Shown: positions 54,013 to 64,000, counted from the first letter of the stretch. The stretch is 64,000 nt of DNA from Protopterus annectens (GCF_019279795.1 NC_056743.1:870012864-870076863), one strand, 5' to 3'. The notes: generated from the letters alone by a model not told the origin. Program-made: numbers and translations.

Positions 54013-55020
54013 AGGACATCATCTTGGAAGCTCGCCGGCCTTCCACAAGGAAGACATACTCAGCTAAATGGAAAAGATTTCTCATTTGGAACACATCAAA
54101 AGGCTCAGATGTGACAGTGGCAAGCATGACACATATTCTGGAATACTTAGCAGAATTGTTCCACAATGGACTGTCTTATTCTTCCATTAAGATTCATGCC
54201 TCAGCAATTTCAGCAGAATACAATGTGGATCCACCTATCTTTTCACACCCTCTCCTCAGACAATTTCTGAGAGGGATCAAAAATATTAAACCTCCAAGAA
54301 AACCCCCTCTACCCACTTAGGATCTCAACTTTGTGTTGGAGAAACTAACACTTCCTCCTTTTTGAACCAGCAGCATCAGCGGATCTACAGTTTCTGTATT
54401 GGAAAACTGCATTCTTTCTGGCAATAACTTCAGCAAGAAGAGTATCTGAGTTACAAGCATTAATGGCAGTACAGCCATTTCTTATCTTCCATCAGGACAG
54501 AGTTTCACTAAGAACCAATCCTACTTTTATGCCAATGGTGGTATCTAGGGTGTCCTTGAATCAAGCTATTCATTTGCCTGCGTTCTTCCCAATTCCACAG
54601 AATAGAGGGGAAAGACTTCTGCACACCCTGGATATACACAGACAACTACGCTACTACTTGGACAGAACTAAAACTAGCAGAAAGACTGACCAGATATTTG
54701 TAGCATATGCTACTGGGGTGCAAGAAAAAGCAATTTCCAAACAGACAATTTCAAAATGGATAGGAATTTGCATTCGATTTTGTTACTCCTTTCATGGAAA
54801 GACAGTTCCTGAAAACATCAGGCCTCATTCCACAAAGGCCACGGCCACCACTACAGCCTTCCTACGAGGGGTGGCTACCAAGGACATTTTAGAAGCTGCT
54901 ACTTGGAGCTCCATGCATACATTTGCCAAACATTACAATCTACCTTTATACTCCAGATCCAGAGCAGGTTTTGCTACTGCAGTCCTGCAGGGGATATTAA
55001 CTACATCATCCTTTTCTTAG
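53964..55020 (+). pseudogene. DIRS-F tyrosine recombinase (stop, frameshift, altered HxxR)
   Basis: The recombinase frame is open from the overlap to 54320 (KDIILEARRPSTRKTYSAKW, SYSSIKIHASAISAEYN). There a Trp codon has become TAG, in PLPT then stop. An extra T near 54360 shifts the frame, and 54463-55020 is open. Box I (ITSARRVSELQAL) is near 54430 and the Tyr motif (SSMHTFAKHYNLPLY) is intact. HxxR reads HSTKAT, so the second catalytic Arg is Lys. At the position of the start codon in other copies (53964) it has CTG instead of ATG. Confidence 0.88.
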
Positions 55021-55051
55021 TACCTCCTCCCCCAGATTGGCTATGGTATTC

Positions 55052-55150
55052 TACCCATATGTTATGACTGCAGATGCATCCTTGAAGGACATAGTACAGT
55101 TTTGTACCTACCATAAATGTAGATGTCTGATAGGTATGCATCTGCAGTCA
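55052..55150 (+). repeat. DIRS-F internal complementary region
   Basis: cccatatgttatgactgcag and atgcatccttgaaggaca pair with the left end. cctaccataaatgtagatgt and tgataggtatgcatctgcag pair with the right end. Confidence 0.88.
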
Positions 55151-55336
55151 GGTTTACCCTCCCTCCTACCCTCTGTGGTATTCCTAGGTACTTACCCCTC
55201 TTTTAGCTAGCTGGGGGAATCTATTATGGTGTATTTGTTTGTATATACATGTATATAATTATATACTTTTGCAAATGTTTGGAACTTTTTTGCATTTATC
55301 CAAATTTAGCCTTCCTAGAGGGCACCTGGCATCTGG

Positions 55337-55547
55337 GGCAAGAAAAACTGAGGAAAATGGCGTTGGCTGATGCTTTTATACCCCAGACGCTCTGACGTCG
55401 GGGAAAGTGCGACATCAGACGAGGCCAGACCCAGACTTTGGAATCCGGCCGACCGAAGGGCTGCCTGAGGCAGGACAACCCATATGTTATGACTGCAGAT
55501 GCATACCTATCGGACATCTACATTTATGGTAGGTACAAAACTGTACT
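55337..55547 (-). repeat. DIRS-F right inverted terminal repeat
   Basis: Reverse complement of 49957-50137, with an inverted TATA (TTTTATA, 55374-55380) and outer segment atttatggtaggtacaaaac. Confidence 0.9.
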
Positions 55548-57906
55548 TTATTTGTGTTGGTTATGGGGTTTGGTTTGTCTTGAGTGACTGGTGTTCCACA
55601 CCTGAAGTCAACGCCTCATTGGTCCAATCCGACCATAAGCTAATTACCCTAGATATCCATATTCTGCCCCCACCCCCCATTAAGGAAACCGTGGTAAAAC
55701 ATTTCTCCAAAGCCAACTTCATGCTTCTTAAGACAGAAGTGGTGAACCTCATGTCACCCATGCAGATGGACAATACAGTTAGGACTACTGAATCTTACAC
55801 AATTGCACTTTATAAGTACTTACATGAGTACATGGATTGTGCTATCCCAAACAGAACCAAGATGCTATCCTCCAAAAAAGGAAGCCGATCTGGTGGTCCC
55901 CTGCCATAAACAAACTGTACAACAGAAGGAAGAAACTGCTGCAAAAGAGAGTAAAATCCCATGAGAGTAGGAGCTCCCTGGTCAGCCTCAGTAAGAAGCT
56001 GTGATCCCTGATAAAATCCTCCAAAGCTAGTTGTGAAAACAAAATCTCTACTGATTATAAAGACAACCACAAAGCATTCTATAGCTATGTCAGGAATCTC
56101 AATGGCAACACTCAGATCTGCTCTGAGTTACAGCACAATGGCACTAAATATACAGACCCAACTGATATTGCCAACATCCTGGCAAATAGGTTCAGTGCGA
56201 ACTTTACACCCCTCTCGACCATTAAAGAGCCCGTCTCTATACCGGAAGAATGCAAAGTTCCTGTAATCATGGCTGCACAGGTAAAAACCACACTCTTCAA
56301 TGCCAAGAACATAGCATCCATGGGATCAGGCTGCGTTCTACACGAACTACAGAACGAACTGGCACCCCACCTAAGTACCATGTTCAGTCATAGCCTCACC
56401 TCAGGCTTTGCGCCTGCTGAATGGTGCACAGCGATGGTTATCACACTCCACAAGGGGTCAGCCACCACAGACCCCGGGAACTACCGCCCCAGTAGCCTGA
56501 TGAGCCTGGTCTGCAAGGCCATGGAACATATCATCATGGAACTTATAAGCAAAGACATTGGTAATCTCCAAACTCTGGACTCCACCCAGTTCAGGTTTGT
56601 ACAAGGCAGATCATGTCTCCTCAACCTGATAGACTTCCTTGAAGCAGTCACCAAAGCAGTAGACAAGGGTAAGGTGGTTCACACAGCCTATCTAGATCTT
56701 GCCAAGGCTTTCGACACCATCCCCCTCTCTGAAATTATAGATAAACTCACTAAACTAGGTATAAATCCGTATGTCACAAGATGGGTTGCCAACTGGCTCA
56801 CTGACAGAACCTACACTGTGAAAGTAGCAGACTCCAAATCCGACTTCAGAACAGTGACAAGTGGAGTACCACAGTGTTCAGTCCTGGGTCCTCTCCTGTT
56901 TGGTATCTACTTCTCTGAAGTACAGGCTGACACAGAAGGTCTTTTTCTAACGAAGTTCGCAGTTGACTGAAAACTAGGAGCCATAATCAAAACTCCTAAC
57001 GATGTGGACATCATACAAAAGGGCCTCACTGAGACAGATACCTGGTGTCAAAGCCATGGCCTCAAGCTCAGTGCCAAAAAGTGCATTGTCATCCTCTTTG
57101 GTAAAAACTCTGTACCCGTGAACTACAACATAGGTGGTAGTATACTTAACACTGAAAGTGTGATAAGAGACTTTGGGACACAGGTGAACAGTAGTCTCTC
57201 CTTTGATAAACACATCGCCACAGTAGTCAGGAAATCCTTGTACGTGGCACACCTCATCACAAAAGGTTTCTCATCCAGGAAAAAAGAGGTCATTGTTCCC
57301 CTCTACTCATCACTCATTTGACCCATTATAGAGTACAATGCCCCTTTTGGTATGTAGCTCACAAGACATCTACAACAACTGGAAAGGCCACAAAAATACC
57401 TCACAAAGAGGATTACCGGCCTCAAACAAATGCCCTACACAAACCATCTAAAAAAAATCCAGCTTTACTCCGTCACATATCGCCTACTCAGAGGTGATCT
57501 CTGCCTAACATACAAAGCTATGTCAAACCCAGAGCTGTTGGACATTCTCCACTTAAAGAAATCCCAATCCCTCTGAGCTACAAGCTCTAGGGACCTAAAC
57601 CTTGTCACCACAATAAACAGAACATACCGAAGGGATAGATTCCTGTCCCAGAGACATCCATACCCCGGAATAAACTACCTATATATATATCAAACAAAGC
57701 TCTTCATTAGCACTCTTCCAGAAAACTCTTGATGATTGGATGGGAAATAGGAAATTCACCCCGGGGATCACCTCTGTGGCTCCGCTCAACAGTGGCACAG
57801 GAAAATAATTTTCTTGGGTGGCAAAAGCCAGGGTACCTTTTTAGGCTGCGCTTGTATAGTTCCCAGGGCCGATAGCCTAGTACCTGCCTATGAACCTATG
57901 AACCTT
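55548..57906 (+). mobile_element. LINE-A copy 4, most complete RT
   Basis: A + strand CR1-like LINE from the C-terminal part of the endonuclease to the 3' tail (gatagcctagtacctgccta, then tgaacctatgaacctt at 57885-57906). It lies next to DIRS-F on the right, opposite in orientation to copy 3 on the left. Confidence 0.85.
55560..57800 (+). pseudogene. LINE-A copy 4 endonuclease end and reverse transcriptase
   Basis: The endonuclease C-terminus reads NASLVQSDHKLITLDIHI, with the catalytic SDH. A linker follows. RT is open from 56269 to 56970: TTDPGNYRPSSLMSLVCKAM, TAYLDLAKAFDTIPLSEIID (motif A), VTSGVPQCSVLGPLLFGIYF (motif B), then TKFAVD and a stop where FADDCK is expected. It continues in 57004-57321 (TWCQSHGLKLSAKKCIVI, IRDFGTQVNSSLSFDKH) and decays by single stops after that. 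The RT would copy LINE RNA at the target site; this copy has lost its catalytic Asp pair. Confidence 0.85.
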
Positions 57907-58650
57907 TGAGCCTTGCCTAAAAAAGATAATATGGGGACAGCAAGAGCCTTGGCCAGTGTTCAGAAGCATAGGGGTGACAGGTGCAAACCATATCTAGCAA
58001 AGCAACGAGGCATGTCTATCATGTCATCCCAGGCAGACGGAGACTGGATACCCTTTGAATGACACCAGAAGCTCAGCCAATTGTTAAAGTTTATCATCTT
58101 TCTGTTATATTGCAGTATCATGTAGGTGAAGGTAAGATGGTACTCAAGGTCAGGGTCATACCAGCCTGGGCTACATGATCATACAGCTACTATATATCTC
58201 TTATCATGTTGTCCTGGGAGGTATGTCTCAGATCATTCACACTGACATGTACAAAGACTGCGTCATATATGTACCTGTTCTGGAGTGATCTAAGTGCTTG
58301 TGTTATGTGGCGGATCATAGCACCTGACAGACAGACAACTGACAGTAACCTTCCCCTTGTTCACCCTAGTGAGTGGAACATCTGTCTGCCTGACTGTGGA
58401 GTCACCTATTACTAGTGTGTTGGGTATGTTGTTTTGCCTTAGGGCCTGTTGTGAGGCACACTGCTTTGGTGTATTATGTGTTTTTTTGCGTGTGCTTTGA
58501 GGAGCATTTTGCTTGCTTGTCTGCTTAGGAGGACACTCTCTCTTTTTCAGATTAATATTTGTATTCTCCGAGTATGGTAATGTGTATTTATGTGTGTGTG
58601 TTTTGCTGGTGCTTATATTGTAGGTCTATGTGAGACTGTTGGTGTTGTGC
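57907..58650 (-). pseudogene. LINE ORF1 esterase-like (SGNH) remnant
   Basis: The minus strand of about 58420-58190 reads VIGDSTVRQTDVPLTRVNKG, KVTVSCLS, then, after a small duplication, GAMIRHITQALRSLQNR and VFVHVSVNDLRHTSQDN. The GDS block, the GA.I block and the HVGTNDL-like block are the SGNH hydrolase motifs found in ORF1 of CR1- and L2-type LINEs. Farther along (58050-57910) it reads WDDMIDMPRCFARYG and ALAVPILSFLGK-like sequence. It probably belongs to LINE-A, but no ORF2 follows it in the same orientation. Confidence 0.68.
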
Positions 58651-58917
58651 TTGTATGACCCTACTCCTCTTGACTGTATTGTCCAGTATTGGGTTGACAG
58701 AGCTTAGCCACCGGTTTGAATCAACCCATATATGATATGGTCATGGCCTATGCATACAATACACTCACAATACACCTAGTATGATAAGCCTGCTGAGGTT
58801 AGCAAATGTGAAAAAAACCTTTGGGCAAACTGTCAGTGAGTAATGTCTGTATTGCAACTGTAACTCCATGTTGCTTGCTGAAGTGTAAAGAAGTACTTAG
58901 TTTGGATTAAGAACCCC

Positions 58918-59430
58918 ACACTTGCCAACTGTGTATGTGTGTGTCTGTCTCTACCTGGGGAGAGAGCAACCTTTTTGGAGACTTCTCACACCCCTTAAAA
59001 GTGATATACTCATCTTTGTCAAGTCTGATGATGTCACTATCCTACAAATACACCTGTGGGAAGGTGAAATCCCAGTAATGTGTGTATAGTGCGTCGTGTA
59101 AATGCGTACTGCTGTAGTATCATAATGTAGTTAGATAGGGGTTTGAATCCTGCACTTGCCAACTGTGCTTGTGTGCTTGTGTGTGTGTGTGTGTGTGTGT
59201 GTGTGTCTCCCTGGGGAGGGAGCAACCTTTTTGGAGACTACTCACACCTCTTAAAAGTGATATACTCATCTTTGTCAAGTCTGATGATGTTACCATCCTA
59301 CAAATATACCTGTGGGAAAGTGAAATCCCAGGAATGTATATAGAGCGTCATGTACATGCATACTGCTGTAGTATCATAATGTAGCTAGGTAGTAGTTTGA
59401 ATCCCGCACTTGCTAACTGTGTGTGTTCCA
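58918..59430. repeat. Tandem repeat, about 235-254 base unit
   Basis: cacttgccaactgtg recurs at 58918, 59153 and (as cacttgctaactgtg) 59407. The sequence between repeats closely: gggagcaacctttttggaga, taaaagtgatatactcatct and gtactgctgtagtatcataa. Units differ mainly in a GT run (59168-59206). Each unit has a B-box-like ggtttgaatcctgc. Confidence 0.85.
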
Positions 59431-59689
59431 GGTGTGTGACACTGCTGCTCAATGTGGAGTGGGTTTTGATTTTTCTATTTTATGACATATCACAATGACA
59501 ACTGTATGTGCATAACACATGTAAGGTAGCTGTGGAGCAAAGCCATATACATATATGTGACCTCAATTATTTCATAGGTGGGTACTCTGCTTTCTCTATG
59601 AAAGCATCTGTTATCTTTGCCAGAACGTGCTGGCACTTTCCAGACCTTAGGTCACTTCAGTATGCTTGTGACAAGCTTAGCCACTGCAA
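59431..59689. other. Spacer
   Basis: Nothing recognisable. Confidence 0.5.
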
Positions 59690-61330
59690 TGATCCCTGGG
59701 CTACGTCTTCTGTTTCACATCCACTCGTCATGGTTTTATTGAAGAGTGTGAGTGAGAGTTTATGCTTGAGGTATATTTGAATCCTGTTCCAAAGCAAGCA
59801 AAGTCTGACAAAGATGACTAATCATTATAGGTGTGCAGCCATCTCTGTGGATCTGCATGCAAACCCTTTATTGCTTATGTGCTCCACAGAGGGATTTCCA
59901 AAACCCTTTGGTAATGTGATTATCAAAGGAGAGATGACTAAACACATGGCTCTATGTATACATTAGTACCTGTGCCACATTTTGGGAGCTACTACCTATG
60001 TGGTAGTCTGGGGATACTTTGTTTTCTAAAAGTGGATAACTATGCTTTCTTTGGCTTATAACTTTACAGCATGATTTTGACACCAGGTATCTGTCTCTGT
60101 GATACCCTTTTGGAGGATGTGTGTGTCATCCTGGAGAATAAAGTATAGCCTACAGTATGCATTTTCATCAAATGTGGGCAGACATATCCCTACTGTGTTT
60201 GCTTGTACCTAAGAAAGCTATATGCCAAACAGTAGTGGTCCCAGGACTGAGTGCAGGTGAATACCACTTGTTACTGGAATATAATTGTACATGGAGGCTG
60301 CATATGTTACTGTGTGTCCTACATCTGTGCGTCTGTTGTCAGTCCATCATCTAGCAATCGTTTATGGTCAGTCTGTTGAGGTTATGTATAATACCAGAAT
60401 GTGGGATGGGTATGAATTGCTGGTGAGCTGTAGCTTGGCTGTGTGGACCTCCCCTCCCTCACCTACAGCCTTGTTAACTGGCTTGAAGTCTACTAGGTGT
60501 AGGAGCCATGATCTGCCTTTAGAGAAACTAAGTGGGTACGGTGCAGTGTTTGCAGGTTCATAATGTCTCTGTTAATGAGTTCCATAATGCTGTGCTCCAT
60601 AGCCTTCCAGATAATATTTGTCTGCCTTATAGGGTGAGAGTTTCCAGGATCTGTTGTAACTCTACTGTTAATCAATTTATGTTAACATTTGCACTGGGTG
60701 TGACGAGGGTGGACAGGATTAGGAATAGGTATATTAGAGGGTCAGCCCAGGTTTGAAGGTTAGTAGACCAAGCCAGATAGGCAGGATTATGTTGGTATGT
60801 ACATGTGCTGAGGAGGGATGCAGAGTATATTGTGAAATAGATGCTAAGGATGAAGCCGCCAGGTAACAGGAAAAGAGGAATGCCTAAGATGAGGTTTATG
60901 GCTGTGGTGAGAGAGGGCATGCAGATGGATGGTGTGACAGCGCAAGATGCAGGGAGCAGGAAGAAATGGAAACAGATGATCTACTGTGGCGACCCCTGAT
61001 GGGAGCATCCGAAAGGAGAAGAAGAAGATGTTGTAGCTCAACCCTTGTGGACTGTGAACACCATTACCATGCGTCATAGTATGTAACCTGTGTAGAGGCT
61101 GCATCTGAACAGAGTGTTCAGGTGAGTGGTGACTTCATATGTCAGCTCGTGCATGACACAGCCAGGGACACTGTCCAGTACCATTGCCACTGTGGTTTGG
61201 ACTTTGGTAAAGAGATTTTTAACTAGAATGTCTGAATCATCAGGTTTTACATTCTTCAGGTCTGGAAATGTGGCCCTTGTGTAACGACAGGGTGGTGAAA
61301 TCCGCATTCAAATTGTCTGACAAGAAATTG
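59690..61330 (-). mobile_element. LINE-A copy 5, split by an RTE-like insertion
   Basis: Minus-strand LINE-A. 59690-60660 is collinear with 22630-23670 (gatccctggg, then ttcacatccactcgtca; then accttgttactgg). 61041-61330 carries the RT N-terminal region on the minus strand (VLDSVPGCVMHELTYEVTTH). An RTE-like insertion lies at 60664-61028. It is heavily decayed. Confidence 0.75.
60664..61028 (+). mobile_element. RTE-like LINE, 3' end fragment
   Basis: It begins with the end of an RTE RT (GVTRVDRIRNRYIRGSAQV in + frame) and ends ctactgtggcgacccctgat, then gggagcatccgaaaggagaa, then a GAA-rich tail. This 3' end is the style known from vertebrate RTE elements. It is flanked by near-identical tgttgtaactct (60652) and tgttgtagctca (61029), a candidate target duplication. 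Confidence 0.8.
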
Positions 61331-61560
61331 GTAATGTCAGTCACATAAGTGTACTTTGTGACCATTTACATTAACTGTGACCCGATCTGACATTTCCCCT
61401 GTAGATTTTAAACAACACTAAAGAAAGCTTTAGTGTTGTCTTGGGAATCCTTGCCAATTTGTATATAGGCCCTATGGCCAATAGCCCAGTACCTACCTAT
61501 GAACCTATAATGGCCTCCGAGCCATTAGCCTAGTATCATCCTTTGAACCTATGAACCTAA
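61331..61560 (+). mobile_element. LINE-A 3' tails abutting DIRS-G
   Basis: A perfect 12-base hairpin (ACAACACTAAAG, loop aaag, CTTTAGTGTTGT; 61412-61439) is followed by two LINE-A-like 3' ends in a row (ggccaatagcccagtacc, then gagccattagcctagtatca), each ending in ctatgaaccta-type repeats. They end exactly where DIRS-G gag begins. Confidence 0.65.
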
Positions 61561-61877
61561 TACTCCAATTGATGGATCATCATTCTTTGGCCCTACAGTG
61601 AAAGAAAGGCTTTCCAGATGTGAGAAGGATGGAAAGATGCTTTCTGCCATTGGAGTACATTTTTAGAGCCCCTAATGATCTTTTTGAAGAAATCAGAGGG
61701 GGTCAAAAAATGTTGTTCAAGAAGTCACAAGATTCTTTCCCTGACACATGCGGAATCAGTCCTCCTTGAGGCAGAGGGGTAAATGGGAATAATAGAAGAC
61801 ACCTAAGAGGCAGAGGAGGCCCGCAGAGTAATGGGTGCAGAGAAACGTTCTTTGACAGGCACTATCAGGGCTCCTGA
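61561..61877 (+). pseudogene. DIRS-G gag C-terminal remnant
   Basis: Fragments ERLSRCEKDGKMLSAIGVHF and a Gly/Arg-rich tail (RGRGGPQSNG) match the end of the DIRS-B Gag. A stop replaces a residue near 61665. The tail ends with TGA at about 61875. Confidence 0.72.
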
Positions 61878-63745
61878 ATGGAGGCCTGATTGTTGTCCTC
61901 TGGTGGGGAGTCGGGGGATGTTTTTCTGTGCACCAATCGGCCTGGCTAGATTTAACAAAAGATACTTGGGTGCAGAGAATTATTACCAGAGGTTATTCCA
62001 TACCATTTTCATTTCCTTCTCCTATGACAAACTTCTGGATGTTTCACCCAGTCAGCATCAGCCAGTAATTCAGCAGATCCTACAGTTGCTAGAAAAGAGT
62101 GATTCAAGACGTCTCACCAGACCAGAAAGGATCCAGAACTTATTCAAGGTTCTTCTTAGTTCCAAAGAAAACATGGGACTGGAGACCAATTTTGGATCTC
62201 AGCTTGTTAGACAAGTCAGTCACATATACAAAGTTCCGTATGGTCACGGTACAGTCAGTTCTACCCTTTTTAGGCAAGGATGATTGGATGTGCTCAGTAG
62301 ACCTCCAGGATGCATACTGTCATATAAAAATGTTCAGACAATCCAGGAGGCACTTTCGCTTCCAAGTGAGAGCGAGTCATTTCCAGTTCAGAGCTATGCC
62401 CTTTGGACTCACCACAGCCCCCAGACTGTTTATGAAATGTATGGCAGTAGTAGCAGCTCACTTGAGACTGCAAGCTATCCATGTGTTTCCTTATCTGGAC
62501 GACTGGCTCATCACCACCTCGACCAGACTTCAACTGGTACATGCCACAGCTCAGGTTTTACAGACCTGTTCAATGCTGGGAATCACTATAAACCATGTAA
62601 AGTCTCAGCTGCAACCCACACAAAGACTAGAATTCATCGGAGCACTATTCGACACAGCATCTGTGGTTGCCTCCATTCCCTATCCTTGTCTTCTCAGCAT
62701 CAGAAACCAAAGAAAGTGGATAATTTGCAGTTCAAAAATTTCAGCCAGGAAAGTGTTACAAACTCTGAGTTTGTTGGCGGCAGCCATTACTCTAGCTCGT
62801 CTGGCGAGATACCATAATAGAGTTCTACAGTGGATGCTGCAAACGCAGTGGCCCTTCTTCACCCACCTCATGCCAGCAACAATAAGGATAACTCAAACTT
62901 GCAAGGATTACCACAAATGGTGAATTCAGTCAGATCAACCTCAGCAAGGTTGCCCATTCATCTTACCTCATCCCAAGGCTGTAATGACCATGGACGCCTC
63001 CCAGATAGAGTGGGGAGGGGGGCATTATCAGGGAAACACAGTTCAAGACACTTGGTTCCACAAAGAAGCCAGTTTGCTTATAAATGTCTTGGAGATGAGA
63101 GCGGTGCTGTTAGCATTGACAGCATTCCAAGGCTCCTTTTCTCTGGGAATGACTGCAGTCCAAATGGACATGTCAGTAGTTTGGTATATCAACAAACAAG
63201 GAGGAATCAGATCTTACCGTCTATGTCGAGAAGTCCTCAGAGAATGGCAGTTGCAACACACATTCCGGGGAAGTCCACCGTGGTTGTGGACAAGCTCAGC
63301 AGATCCATTCTTTTGCCTCATGAGTGGTCCCTCAACCACTGAGTAATGAAAATGATTTTTCATTGGTGGGGCCAACCCTGCTGCAACCTATTTGTATCCC
63401 CTCTGAACAACAAATGCAGCAGCTTCTTTGCCCTAATCCCCCCTGCGAGGGAGTCTCCAAGGGACGCTGTTCTACACAGTTGACCCCTGGTCTGTTGTAT
63501 GCCTACCCTCCTACTCCCCTGCTCCCCAAGTTTTTTACAGAAAGCATCCAGATTGAAGACCAGGTTAAATCACATAGCACCTTACTGGCTTCGACAGATA
63601 TGGTTCCCTTTCCTATTGCCCCATCTCCTAGCTCCAACATGGATTCTGGATCCAATTTCAAACCTTCCGTCTCATCCGACAGGATTGACTCCTCTGGACC
63701 TAACAAATTTCAAAACTAACAGCATGGTTTCATCAGTTCCCATGA
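61831..63745 (+). pseudogene. DIRS-G pol: RT, RNase H, methyltransferase
   Basis: RT is readable in 62099-62923: TWDWRPILDLSLLDKS, SVDLQDAYCHIKM, FRAMPFGLTTAPRLFMK, FPYLDDWLITTS (YLDD 62492-62503). It ends at TGA in place of Trp. RNase H in 62984-63346 has TMDASQIEWGG, LEMRAVLLALTAF and QMDMSVVWYINKQGG, in which one Asn is deleted after the third catalytic Asp. Methyltransferase pieces (CCNLF, IAPYWLRQIWFPF) lie at about 63390-63620 with indels. The frame ends LTAWFHQFP then TGA at 63743. Confidence 0.85.
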
Positions 63746-64000
63746 TAGCCAGGCACTCTACTTTGTCTTCCCCTGTCTGTTCCATTTTGTTATCCTTCCA
63801 CAGACCCTCTATGAAGAAATTATATAAGAGCAAATGGAAAAGGTTTGTCATTTGGGCTGAACAGCATGATATAGAGCCTTTCACAGTACCCACCTATACG
63901 GTTCTCTAGTACCTTGTGGAATTGTTTCACAAAGGAGCTAGTGCTGTTACCATTAATGTTCAGTTAGCAGCTATCTCGTATTTTCATGTTGGAATTTCAA
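63724..64000 (+). pseudogene. DIRS-G tyrosine recombinase, N-terminal part
   Basis: ATG at 63724 (MVSSVPMIARHSTLSSPV) lies in -1 frame, embedded in the Ala-Trp codons of the methyltransferase end. It continues RPSMKKLYKSKWKRFVIWAE to a TAG at 63907. After that the same frame reads YLVELFHKGASAVTINVQLA to the window end. The catalytic domain is outside the window. Confidence 0.83.

Larger units (their letters stand above)
49957..55547 (+). mobile_element. DIRS-F, full-length and best preserved DIRS retrotransposon (family 2)
   Basis: A 5.6 kb element with terminal repeats 49957-50137 and 55337-55547 and an ICR at 55052-55150. Gag is intact. Pol is open from RT through RNase H. A two-base loss shifts the methyltransferase, and the recombinase has one stop and one frameshift. 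Its terminal core (gcatctgcagtcataacata) is unlike the other copies but matches across its own left end, ICR and right end. Confidence 0.94.
61561..64000 (+). mobile_element. DIRS-G, family 1, 5' part missing, continues beyond window
   Basis: It begins in the middle of gag (tgatggatcatcattctttg, matching 1720 in DIRS-A and 8130 in DIRS-B) and runs through pol into the recombinase. The left junction coincides with a LINE-A tail. The element is probably interrupted rather than naturally truncated, but the missing part is not in the window. Confidence 0.87.

Noticed and set aside
58918-59430. CRISPR-like array
   Set aside because: Repeats are long, there are only two to three units, and they contain microsatellite; the genome is eukaryotic.
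60672-61104. Minus-strand frames over the RTE fragment
   Set aside because: The sense strand gives a clear RTE RT end and 3' tail, so these are antisense shadows.

Overview
This window is vertebrate-type repeat DNA. I see no host protein-coding gene in it. The mixture of many DIRS-type tyrosine-recombinase retrotransposons, several LINE families (CR1-like, L2/Rex1-like, RTE-like), a Gypsy LTR element, a Penelope-like element, a Harbinger DNA transposon and tRNA-derived SINEs fits a large-genome vertebrate such as a lungfish, salamander or caecilian. The species cannot be fixed from sequence alone.

Layout. DIRS-A (family 1) enters from the left edge at 1-3866 and resumes at 12854-14377. It is split by a minus-strand LINE (LINE-B, 3867-5628 and 11842-12853), which is itself split by a full-length family-1 element, DIRS-B (5629-11841). 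Family-2 elements follow: DIRS-C (15906-21437), DIRS-D (24672-30403), DIRS-E (32519-38064) and DIRS-F (49957-55547). DIRS-D carries a SINE in its 3' region. DIRS-E sits in a deleted minus-strand Gypsy element (31555-39869), which sits in a CR1 LINE (about 31190-31549 plus 39870-39990). From 40170 to 47915 come a SINE, an intact Harbinger transposase gene (41840-42985), a tRNA-like repeat, an inverted Penelope-like dimer (44380-45734) and CR1-like LINE-A copies. LINE-A copies lie on both sides of DIRS-F and around 57907-61560, with a tandem repeat near 58918-59430 and an RTE-like insertion at 60664-61028. DIRS-G (family 1) begins at 61561 and leaves the window at 64000.

How the DIRS genes work together. 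Each copy has inverted terminal repeats, an internal complementary region (ICR) near the right end, and three coding units: Gag; Pol (reverse transcriptase, RNase H and a DAM-like methyltransferase domain); and a tyrosine recombinase (YR). Gag packages RNA, Pol makes cDNA, the ICR templates completion of the ends into a circle, and YR integrates the circle without target duplication. Comparing copies shows regular reading-frame geometry: Pol is +1 relative to Gag and YR is -1 relative to Pol. The left terminal repeat of family 2 carries a TATA box and initiator at a fixed spacing. DIRS-F is the best preserved, with an intact 605-codon gag. All pol and YR genes seen carry lesions, so no copy here looks autonomous. 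The only fully intact transposon enzyme gene is the Harbinger transposase.
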